Of a stretch of DNA of 5,538 nt, positions 1-5,538 are shown one piece after another. The stretch lies in assembly GCA_027023165.1 (NCBI GenBank), contig JALVWX010000257.1, positions 1 through 5,538 on the forward strand, given 5' to 3'. A program made the position numbers and the translations under genes. Positions within the stretch are counted from its first letter, which is position 1; each line of letters opens with the position of its first letter. The DNA comes from Thermococcus sp. (GTDB taxonomy: Archaea > Methanobacteriota_B > Thermococci > Thermococcales > Thermococcaceae). The notes under the pieces were generated by a model that was not told where the DNA came from, searched no databases, and saw only the letters and a list, made by a program, of their open reading frames with translations.

Positions 1-1157
1 TCTACGTTCTCAGTGCCACCTACATGAGCCTCGACAACTTCGATCCAACCAAACTCGACCCGGAGGAACTTCCCTTCAGGGAGGAGGATCGCTGGATACT
101 CAGCAGGGTCAACAGCCTCATAGGGGAGGTCACCGAAGGAATAGAGACCTTCAGGCTCACGAAGGCGACGAGGGCAATCTACAACTTCGTCGTCGAGGAT
201 CTCAGCAGGTGGTACGTGAGGCTCATCAGGAAGCGCATGTGGGTCGAGGGAGACGATCCCGACAAACTAGCGGCCTACTACACCGTCTGGAAGGTCTTCG
301 ACGTTCTCCTTAGGCTCATGGCGCCCTTCACGCCCTACATAGCCGAGGAGATATACCAGAACCTCCTGAGGCCTTTCATCGGTATCGAGAGCGTCCACAT
401 GCTCGACTGGCCGAAGGCCGATGAGAAGGCCATAGATGGTGAACTCGAGCGCGAGATGGAGGCAGTAAGGAAAATCGTCGAGGCAGGTTCATCAGCGAGG
501 CAGAGGGCGAAGATAAAGCTCCGCTACCCAGTCAGGAGGATAATCATCGAGACCGAGGACGAGACCGTCAGGAAGGCCGTCGAGAGGCTCAACAGAATCC
601 TGCGCGACCAGCTCAACGCGAAAGAAGTAGTCGTCGGCAGTGTCGAGCGCGAGCTCGTCATAAAGCCGAACTTCGCAAAAGTTGGCCCGGAGTTCAAGGG
701 CGACGCAAAGCTCGTCATAGCCTGGATAAGCGAGCACGGCAGGGAGCTCTACGAGGCCGGAGAGATGGACGTTGAAATCGAAGGAAAGACCTTCCACCTC
801 ACGAGGGAGCACCTGACTGTAGAGGAGAAACTCCCGGACTTCTTTGTTGCTGAAGAGTTCGAGGGCGGAAGAGTGTTCATCGACAAGACCCTCACGAGGG
901 AGTTACTCGCGGAAGGCCTCGCCAGGGAGTTCGTCAGGAGGATACAGGAGATGCGCAAGAGGCTTGATTTGGACGTCAACGACCGCATAAGGGTCACGAT
1001 AGAGACCACCGACGAGAACCGTGAGCTTCTCAGCGAAAACCTCGACTACATCATGAAGGAGACGAGGGCCGTCGAAGTTACCTTTGGTGAAGCCAAAGGC
1101 TACGTCGTCGAGTGGCCTGAGGTTCAGGCGAAGATAGGGATTGAGAGGGAGGAGTAA
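1..1157 (+). CDS. ileS: Isoleucyl-tRNA synthetase, C-terminal part (5' end outside window)
   Basis: This is the tail of a cytosolic class I synthetase that charges tRNA-Ile with isoleucine using ATP. The frame is open from position 3 and reads YVLSATYMSLDNF, so the ATG at 24 is an internal Met and the gene starts left of the window. About 384 residues are visible of the roughly 1050-1070 usual for archaeal IleRS. The HIGH and KMSKS active-site motifs and the editing domain are therefore not seen. From about visible residue 29 (DRWILSRVNSL) runs the helical anticodon-binding domain, through SRWYVRLIRKRMW and PFTPYIAEEIYQNL. Next come ARQRAKIKLRYPVRR and KPNFAKVGPEFKGDA, both typical of IleRS. 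From about residue 297 is the archaeal/eukaryotic-type C-terminal module (LTRELLAEGLAREFVRRIQ). No Cys zinc-binding tail is present. The stop is TAA at 1155-1157. ValRS or LeuRS is less likely because of these motifs. Confidence 0.96.
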   Translation, partial: YVLSATYMSLDNFDPTKLDPEELPFREEDRWILSRVNSLIGEVTEGIETFRLTKATRAIYNFVVEDLSRWYVRLIRKRMWVEGDDPDKLAAYYTVWKVFDVLLRLMAPFTPYIAEEIYQNLLRPFIGIESVHMLDWPKADEKAIDGELEREMEAVRKIVEAGSSARQRAKIKLRYPVRRIIIETEDETVRKAVERLNRILRDQLNAKEVVVGSVERELVIKPNFAKVGPEFKGDAKLVIAWISEHGRELYEAGEMDVEIEGKTFHLTREHLTVEEKLPDFFVAEEFEGGRVFIDKTLTRELLAEGLAREFVRRIQEMRKRLDLDVNDRIRVTIETTDENRELLSENLDYIMKETRAVEVTFGEAKGYVVEWPEVQAKIGIEREE

Positions 1158-1180
1158 CCGGTTTCCCTCCCCCACCTTTT
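1147..1180 (+). terminator. Possible ileS terminator: weak hairpin and T4
   Basis: GGGAGG at 1147-1152 can pair with CCTCCC at 1166-1171 around a 13-nt loop that holds the ileS TAA stop. TTTT follows at 1177-1180. A second small inverted repeat, CCTC/GAGG (1187-1190 and 1194-1197), lies just beyond. Archaeal termination depends mainly on T-rich tracts, and the T-run here is short and several bases from the stem, so the call is tentative. Confidence 0.3.
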
Positions 1181-1325
1181 CTCGTGCCTCTGCGAGGGGA
1201 CAACACCCTCAACGCTAGATTAACCCCCGTGAACGGGAAACACACATCATTTTTGATCCGCCCCCAAACCTGTTGTAAGAATGCAATGATATGCAAAAAT
1301 GTACTGTTACACAACTTTAGCAACT

Positions 1326-1333
1326 TTTATAAA
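1326..1333 (+). promoter_or_regulatory. TATA box of the chitinase promoter
   Basis: TTTATAAA stands in a sharply AT-rich stretch (about 1280-1360) and is the best match to an archaeal TATA element before the chitinase. The bases just upstream (AGCAACT, 1319-1325) would be the BRE position but are only a moderate match to the purine-rich consensus. With the usual 22-27 bp spacing, transcription would start near 1352-1357. That gives a leader of about 25 nt and places the start inside the palindrome at 1344-1358. Confidence 0.7.
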
Positions 1334-1343
1334 CAATTGTGAT

Positions 1344-1358
1344 TATCCAATATGGATA
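1344..1358. promoter_or_regulatory. 15-bp perfect palindrome at predicted transcription start; candidate operator
   Basis: TATCCA (1344-1349), ATA, TGGATA (1353-1358): two perfect 6-bp arms around a 3-bp centre, lying 10 bp downstream of the TATA box. A dimeric repressor bound here would block polymerase recruitment or escape, a common archaeal mode of control. It does not match the Thermococcales glycolytic motif (TATCAC-N5-GTGATA). A regulator for it is not known to me, and its operator role is inferred from symmetry and position only. Confidence 0.4.
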
Positions 1359-1368
1359 GGCACCTGAC

Positions 1369-1374
1369 GGTGGT
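1369..1374 (+). promoter_or_regulatory. Weak ribosome binding site of the chitinase
   Basis: GGTGGT pairs partly with the archaeal anti-Shine-Dalgarno (ideal GGAGGTGATC). It ends 5 nt before the ATG at 1380 and supports that start. An out-of-frame ATG at 1375 directly abuts the site and would make only Met-Leu-stop, so it is unlikely to be used. Confidence 0.5.
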
Positions 1375-1379
1375 ATGTT

Positions 1380-4300
1380 ATGAAAAGGAGAACATCAGCG
1401 GTTTTTCTTCTGGTGGTTTTAATTGCAATGTCCCTAGTGCCTTCCTTAGGACACCAATGGGTATCAGCCGAAGCCACGATGGAACTAAACGGCCACGCCA
1501 TAGCCTGGGACGTTGTTAATCTGACATGGACGCCCTATCAGGGGGCGAAAGCCTACGAAATCTACCGCTCCACCGACCCGACGAACGTGATAAGCCCGAA
1601 CAACCTGCTCGTTGTCGTCAACTGGAGCAGTTACCTCCAGTACGAGCCGGGCAAAACCTACCTCCAAGGGGATGTCGTTGAGTACGATGGTAAGCTCTGG
1701 CGCGCCAAGTACTGGACCCAGAGCACCCCCGGAGGGGACGCCTGGGAGCTTATAGGGAACGCCACACCCGCGACCCACTACCTCGACCAGTACAACCTCA
1801 CTGCTAACACGACGTACTTCTACGCCGTTGTTCCCGTCCTGGAAGACAGCTCAAAGGGAACCCCCTCGGGCATTCTCCAGATTACAACCCCCTACGAGCC
1901 CTACCGCATCATAGTGTACTACATCTCCTGGGCTCGCTATGCAAGGCAGTTCTACGTGAGCGACATTCCCTGGGAGAACATCACCCAGGTTAACTACGCC
2001 TTCCTCGACCTCAAGCCCAACGGCACCGTTACGTTCTACGACACCTACGCCGACCCGCTAAACCTTGAGGCCTTGAAGGAGTACAAGGAGGAGTACCCGG
2101 TGGTCAAGGTTCTGGTCTCAGTCGGCGGATGGACGCTTAGCAAGTACTTCTCACCAGTCGCGGCCGACCCGGAAAAGAGACTTGAGTTCGCGAAGAGCGT
2201 TCTCGGGATAATCAGAAAATACGACCTCGACGGTGTTGATATAGACTGGGAGTATCCCGGTGGAGGGGGGCTCTCAACGAACTACGTTAGCCCCGACGAT
2301 GGAAAGAACTTCGTCCTTCTCCTCAAGACGATAAGGGAGGTCTTTAACCAGGCAGAGAAGGAAGACCATAAGGATTACCTGATAACCGTCGCGGCTCCGG
2401 CGGACCCCGTTAAGGCGGAGAGGGTTAACTGGACAGCCGTGAGTAAGTACGTGGACTCCATAAACATCATGACCTACGACTACCACGGCGCTTGGGACAA
2501 CATAACCGGCCATAACGCGCCGCTCTACTGCGACCCGAACGCACCTTACCAGGACGAGAACGTCAGGCTCCACTTCTGCGTCAACTATTCAGTCCAGTGG
2601 TACATTGAGCACGTTCCCGACAGAACCAAGTTAACCCTAGGGCTCCCCTTCTACGGCAGGAGCTTTGCCAACGTACCCCCGACAAACAACGGCCTCTATC
2701 AGAACTTCAGTGGAACGCCCGATGGAACCTGGGGCCCGGCGAGTGAAACCCACGGCGTTATGGACTACTGGGACATCGCCGAGAAGATTGCCAGCGGCGA
2801 GTACAAGCGCTACTGGGACCCCATCGCGATGGTGCCCTACGCGTATTCACCAAAGCAGAAGGTCTTCATAAGCTACGACGACCCCGAGAGCATCGGAATA
2901 AAGGTCGACTACGCCCTGAAGAACGGCATCGGCGGGGTTATGGTTTGGGAGATAACTGCAGACAGGAAGCCGGGAACGAACTCCCACCCGCTCCTCGATG
3001 CAATCCTCGAGCACCTGAAGGAGAGACCGCCCGCCTGGGTTCCGGACACCTATTACATCGGTTCGAGCGTTCCGGCCAACCTGACGGTTCCCGAGCCGAG
3101 TTACAATGAAACCACACCAAGCACTGAAAACAGCTCAACCAACCAGACCCTGTCTGACAATCAGACCAGCACCACCCCTGAAAACGGCTCAAACACCACA
3201 AACCAAGCCGGGACCGTTCCCGAAGTGAACAACCAGACCCCCACCAACGGGTCAGTTACCTCCAACCAGACTTCACAGAGCGGCGAATCAAACCACCCGG
3301 GTGGAAATGAAACTGAAACCGGGAACACCACCCTCTACAGGCCCGGAACAATAAGCGTCAAGCACACGAGCTGGGGAACCGGCGGTGAGTACGACGTTAC
3401 CCTTAACCTCGGAGGAACCTACGACTGGGAACTCTACGTCAAGCTCGAGGGAGCGACGCTGGCCAGCTACTGGAGTGCTGACAAGAGCACAAACGGAACG
3501 TGGATAGTCTTCACACCCAAGAGCTGGAACCGCGGCCCGACGGCGAGCCTCGGCTTCACGTACCAAGGGAGCGTCGAGAACGTCACGATGGCTCTCGTGG
3601 TCAACGGTCAGCTCTGGGACGTCTGGCCCGAGAACACAACGGCAGTGGCACCATCCAACCCTGCCGTGAACTCCACCACGGCCAACGAGAGCACTTCCCT
3701 CCCCACCAACCAGTCGAACACCACCACAAGCAACCAGACTTCGCTGGACAATCAGACCGGGAGAGAAACTGGAACCAACCAGACCAGCACCTCACCCGGG
3801 CTCGTCAAGCCGGATGCTTTCAGCGTCAAGGTTACGGACTGGGGAAGCACCGAGTACGACGTCACACTCAACCTTGGAGGAACCTACGACTGGGTCGTCA
3901 AGGTCAGGTTAAAGGACGGTTCGACGGTTTCAAGCTTGTGGGGCGTGAACAAGGCCGAGGAAAACGGCTACGTGGTCTTTACACCCCTGAGCTGGAACAA
4001 AGGACCCACTGCCAGCTTCGGCTTCATAGCAACCGGAAGCAAGCCCGTCGAGGCGATGTACCTCTACGTGAACGGCCAGCTCTGGGATGTGTGGCCAGAA
4101 AATGTGGTTCCGGGCAACCAGACCCTGCCTGACAATCAGACCAGCACCACCCCTGAAAACGGCTCAAACATCACAAACCAGACCGGAACCACCCCCGGAA
4201 GCGACAACTCGACCAACACCACGCCGGGAAACGAGACATACATCCCTGCTGGGCCGGGACTGCCGGAGCACTTCTTTGCGCCCTACATAGACATGACCTT

Positions 4301-5180
4301 AACTGACGTTCACAAGCCCCTCGTTGAGTACTATAACCTAACCGGAACGCCGTACTTCACGCTGGCTTTCATTCTCTACGGTTCCGCTTTCAACGGCCCG
4401 AGCTGGGGAGGGAAGTTACCGCTCGATTATTACACAGGCGAGGTCAGGGACCTGAGAAAAGCCGGTGGGGACGTCATAATATCCTTTGGCGGGGCCGTCG
4501 GTCCATACCTCTGCCAGCAGGCCCAGAGTGCGGAGCAACTGGCCAACTGGTATCTCCAAGTCATGGACACCTACAACGTCACTTACATCGACTTCGATAT
4601 AGAGTCGAGCATCAACGTGAGCCTCCTCGCCGATGCTCTCCTGATAGTCCAGCGCGAGAGGCCCGACGTAAAGGTCAGCTTCACCCTCCCGAGCGACCCC
4701 GGGGTGGGTCTCGTGGGCAACGGCTACTCCATAATCCAGACCATGGTTCAGAAGGGGGTTAAGATTGACAGGGTAAACGCAATGACGATAGACTACTACT
4801 GGACGCCATCGAACGCAAACAACTCCATAAAAGTTGCCGAGCACCTCTTCGACCAGCTGAAAGGACTCTACCCCAACAAGAGCGACGAGGAGATATGGGG
4901 AATGATAGGCCTCACTCCGATGATAGGTGTCAACGACGACCACAGCGTTTTCACCCTCAGCGACGCACAGCAACTCGTGGACTGGGCGATTCAGCAGGGG
5001 ATACGCTCCCTAGCCTTCTGGAGCGTTGACCGCGACCACCCCGGACCGAGCGGACAGGTTTCACCGACCAACAGCGGCACGAGCAACCCGGACTGGGCCT
5101 ACAGCCACGTCTTCGTCCAGTTCATGACGGCCTTCGCGGGCTCGAACACTTCGGCGCAGGTTGCGGTTGCCGCAACCTGA
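1380..5180 (+). CDS. chiA: Secreted multidomain chitinase with two GH18 catalytic domains and three chitin-binding modules
   Basis: This extracellular enzyme hydrolyses beta-1,4 bonds of chitin. Residues 1-30 are a signal peptide (KRR, hydrophobic core, likely cut at VSA|EA). Residues 40-170 form an FnIII-like domain interrupted by a CBM5/12 module at about 79-126 (GDVVEYDGKLWRAKYW). Residues 174-548 are GH18-A: SVGG 247-250, DGVDIDWE 284-291 with acid Glu291, MTYD 364-367, FYGRSF insertion-domain mark and terminal Trp523. Cys384/Cys400 might form a disulfide. CBM2 modules lie at about 656-752 and 811-908, with Trp triads 665/698/716 and 821/854/872. Residues 956-1250 are GH18-B: SFGG 1035-1038, DFDIE 1071-1075 with acid Glu1075, MTID 1135-1138 and Trp1214. 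Three Asn/Thr-rich linkers hold 28 N-X-S/T sequons. T. kodakarensis ChiA (1215 aa) has the same plan, with an exo-acting N-terminal and an endo-acting C-terminal domain. P. furiosus carries the parts as two genes. Here the frame is unbroken. The gene has its own promoter and no co-transcribed neighbour. Confidence 0.96.
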   Translation: MKRRTSAVFLLVVLIAMSLVPSLGHQWVSAEATMELNGHAIAWDVVNLTWTPYQGAKAYEIYRSTDPTNVISPNNLLVVVNWSSYLQYEPGKTYLQGDVVEYDGKLWRAKYWTQSTPGGDAWELIGNATPATHYLDQYNLTANTTYFYAVVPVLEDSSKGTPSGILQITTPYEPYRIIVYYISWARYARQFYVSDIPWENITQVNYAFLDLKPNGTVTFYDTYADPLNLEALKEYKEEYPVVKVLVSVGGWTLSKYFSPVAADPEKRLEFAKSVLGIIRKYDLDGVDIDWEYPGGGGLSTNYVSPDDGKNFVLLLKTIREVFNQAEKEDHKDYLITVAAPADPVKAERVNWTAVSKYVDSINIMTYDYHGAWDNITGHNAPLYCDPNAPYQDENVRLHFCVNYSVQWYIEHVPDRTKLTLGLPFYGRSFANVPPTNNGLYQNFSGTPDGTWGPASETHGVMDYWDIAEKIASGEYKRYWDPIAMVPYAYSPKQKVFISYDDPESIGIKVDYALKNGIGGVMVWEITADRKPGTNSHPLLDAILEHLKERPPAWVPDTYYIGSSVPANLTVPEPSYNETTPSTENSSTNQTLSDNQTSTTPENGSNTTNQAGTVPEVNNQTPTNGSVTSNQTSQSGESNHPGGNETETGNTTLYRPGTISVKHTSWGTGGEYDVTLNLGGTYDWELYVKLEGATLASYWSADKSTNGTWIVFTPKSWNRGPTASLGFTYQGSVENVTMALVVNGQLWDVWPENTTAVAPSNPAVNSTTANESTSLPTNQSNTTTSNQTSLDNQTGRETGTNQTSTSPGLVKPDAFSVKVTDWGSTEYDVTLNLGGTYDWVVKVRLKDGSTVSSLWGVNKAEENGYVVFTPLSWNKGPTASFGFIATGSKPVEAMYLYVNGQLWDVWPENVVPGNQTLPDNQTSTTPENGSNITNQTGTTPGSDNSTNTTPGNETYIPAGPGLPEHFFAPYIDMTLTDVHKPLVEYYNLTGTPYFTLAFILYGSAFNGPSWGGKLPLDYYTGEVRDLRKAGGDVIISFGGAVGPYLCQQAQSAEQLANWYLQVMDTYNVTYIDFDIESSINVSLLADALLIVQRERPDVKVSFTLPSDPGVGLVGNGYSIIQTMVQKGVKIDRVNAMTIDYYWTPSNANNSIKVAEHLFDQLKGLYPNKSDEEIWGMIGLTPMIGVNDDHSVFTLSDAQQLVDWAIQQGIRSLAFWSVDRDHPGPSGQVSPTNSGTSNPDWAYSHVFVQFMTAFAGSNTSAQVAVAAT
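3141..3215 (+). repeat. Linker direct repeat, copy 1 (before first CBM2)
   Basis: This 75-bp stretch of chiA encodes residues 588-612 (NQTLSDNQTSTTPENGS and onward) in the linker after GH18-A. It matches 4116-4190 at 70 of 75 bases by eye. The first 54 bases differ at one position only. Similarity stops abruptly upstream. Such identity exceeds what amino-acid constraint on a low-complexity linker requires, which suggests recent duplication or gene conversion. Confidence 0.85.
4116..4190 (+). repeat. Linker direct repeat, copy 2 (after second CBM2)
   Basis: This second copy of the 75-bp repeat encodes residues 913-937 (NQTLPDNQTSTTPENGS and onward). It lies 975 bp (exactly 325 codons) downstream of copy 1. 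Recombination between the copies would delete both CBM2 modules and one linker in frame, leaving a protein of 941 residues with both catalytic domains and the CBM5/12. Confidence 0.85.
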
Positions 5181-5188
5181 TTTCTTTT
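5157..5188 (+). terminator. chiA terminator: 10-bp perfect hairpin over the stop codon plus T-rich tract
   Basis: CAGGTTGCGG (5157-5166) and CCGCAACCTG (5170-5179) form a perfect 10-bp stem with a TTG loop. TTTCTTTT (5181-5188) follows one base later. This looks like a bacterial-style intrinsic terminator. The T-tract alone is what archaeal polymerase mostly needs. The stem is built from the last chiA codons (QVAVAAT) and part of the TGA, so terminating ribosomes would cover it. Confidence 0.6.
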
Positions 5189-5206
5189 CCCCTTGTCAAA
5201 GGGGGA
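5187..5206 (-). terminator. Hairpin around the stop codon of the minus-strand gene
   Basis: On the + strand, TTCCCCTT (5187-5194) pairs with AAGGGGGA (5199-5206) around a GTCA loop, with one G-T wobble as RNA. The minus-strand TGA stop (5198-5196) sits in the loop. In the minus-strand transcript the stem is followed by AAAAGAAAT, not a U-tract. It may therefore serve as a 3'-end stabiliser or barrier to convergent transcription more than as an intrinsic terminator. Confidence 0.35.
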
Positions 5207-5538
5207 TTCTCTCAACCTCTATTCTGTCAAAGGTCGGATACTCCTCCACGATGAAGAACTTAACTTCTCCCTCTATCGCCTCGGCAAGCTCGACCGCAAC
5301 TTCTTCCGGCATCTCAATCCTGCCCTTCTCGCGGTTGATGTGGAGCCACTCCGCTGGAACTTCAGCCTCATTGACGAGAAGGTCGTAGAGCTCATCCAAA
5401 TCCTCGTATTCCGCGATGCCAAAGCGGAGCGTCCCCTCCTCGGTCACCTCCATGTAGGGTTTGGACACCTTCCTTGCCATTCTCCTGAGGCGGTTCCTCA
5501 GCTGTACCGCGTCCTTCAGCTTGGCGGTGCAGAGGTGG
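5196..5538 (-). CDS. Unrecognised acidic protein, C-terminal part (5' end outside window)
   Basis: This is a conserved-looking hypothetical protein that I do not recognise. It convergently overlooks chiA with a 15-bp gap. The frame stays open from the Met at 5480 up to the window edge (HLCTAKLKDAVQLRNRLRRMARKV), adding 19 residues to give 113 visible. The sequence AGGAGA directly abuts that ATG, too close for a normal Shine-Dalgarno, so the true start is probably beyond the window. The visible part begins with a basic, probably helical segment (KLKDAVQLRNRLRRMARK). An acidic alpha/beta-looking region follows (EEGTLRFGIAEYEDLDELYDLL, MPEEVAVELAEAIEG, EVKFFIVEEYP). There is no signal peptide, membrane span or metal-binding motif in the visible part. 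Codon use matches the neighbours. No role in chitin metabolism can be argued from sequence. Confidence 0.75.
   Translation of the reverse strand, partial: HLCTAKLKDAVQLRNRLRRMARKVSKPYMEVTEEGTLRFGIAEYEDLDELYDLLVNEAEVPAEWLHINREKGRIEMPEEVAVELAEAIEGEVKFFIVEEYPTFDRIEVERIPL

Noticed and set aside
24..26. ATG at 24 as the start of a short protein
   Set aside because: The frame is open to the left edge and the residues before it (YVLSATY) continue the IleRS sequence, so it is an internal Met.
1226..1237. CCCGTGAACGGG inverted repeat as an ileS terminator
   Set aside because: The stem is only 4-5 bp with a 2-4 nt loop, and the TTTT run is 12 bases later. Too weak to call.
1339..1360. Thermococcales glycolytic motif (TATCAC-N5-GTGATA) near the promoter
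   Set aside because: GTGATTATCC shares half-site letters, but the required arms and 5-bp spacing are absent.
1352..1383. ATG at 1352 as an alternative upstream start
   Set aside because: It is out of frame with chiA, lies at the predicted transcription start with no ribosome binding site, and destroys the signal peptide reading.
3500..4132. 210-residue open frame on the + strand inside chiA
   Set aside because: It is out of frame with the CBM2 modules and linkers, has low-complexity Gln/Arg/His-rich composition, and no domain pattern. The chiA frame has clear motifs throughout.
3078..4240. Repetitive Asn/Thr-rich DNA as a CRISPR or satellite array
   Set aside because: The repeats are codon-level low complexity in protein linkers, in frame, with no regular repeat-spacer spacing.
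4416..4973. 185-residue open frame on the - strand opposite GH18-B
   Set aside because: It is antisense to a conserved catalytic domain. Long antisense frames are common in GC-rich genes with strong codon bias, and no recognisable protein motifs are present.

Overview
The window looks like part of a Thermococcales genome (hyperthermophilic archaeon, Thermococcus-like). The evidence is GC-rich coding DNA with heavy AGG/ATA codon use, an archaeal-type isoleucyl-tRNA synthetase C-terminus, an AT-rich intergenic region with a TTTATAAA box, and a giant two-catalytic-domain chitinase of the kind described as ChiA in Thermococcus kodakarensis (split into two genes in Pyrococcus furiosus). The species cannot be fixed from sequence alone.

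Layout: (1) Positions 1-1157, + strand: the last 384 or so codons of ileS, entering from the left edge. The catalytic Rossmann domain and KMSKS loop lie outside the window. (2) Positions 1158-1379: a 222-bp intergenic region. Its left part is C-rich with a weak terminator-like structure for ileS. Its right part is AT-rich with a TATA box, a 15-bp perfect palindrome at the expected transcription start, and a weak Shine-Dalgarno before the chitinase. (3) Positions 1380-5180, + strand: one uninterrupted 1266-codon secreted chitinase. In order it has a signal peptide, an FnIII-like domain with a CBM5/12 chitin-binding module inserted in it, a GH18 domain of exo/processive type, an Asn/Thr-rich linker, CBM2, linker, CBM2, linker, and a second divergent GH18 domain. 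(4) Positions 5181-5195: a 15-bp convergent gap flanked by two hairpins, each enclosing one gene's stop codon. (5) Positions 5196-5538, - strand: the C-terminal 113 residues of an unrecognised protein, open to the right edge.

Functionally, the chitinase is a self-contained extracellular chitin-degrading machine. Binding modules hold crystalline chitin, and by analogy with T. kodakarensis ChiA the C-terminal domain cuts internally while the N-terminal domain releases chitobiose. ileS and the minus-strand gene show no functional link to it, and chiA appears to be transcribed alone from its own promoter. No RNA genes, CRISPR arrays, insertion sequences or transposons are visible. The architecture belongs to a known family. 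The less-described points are the nested CBM5/12-in-FnIII arrangement, a 93%-identical linker repeat flanking both CBM2 modules, the palindrome at the promoter, and the paired stop-codon hairpins.
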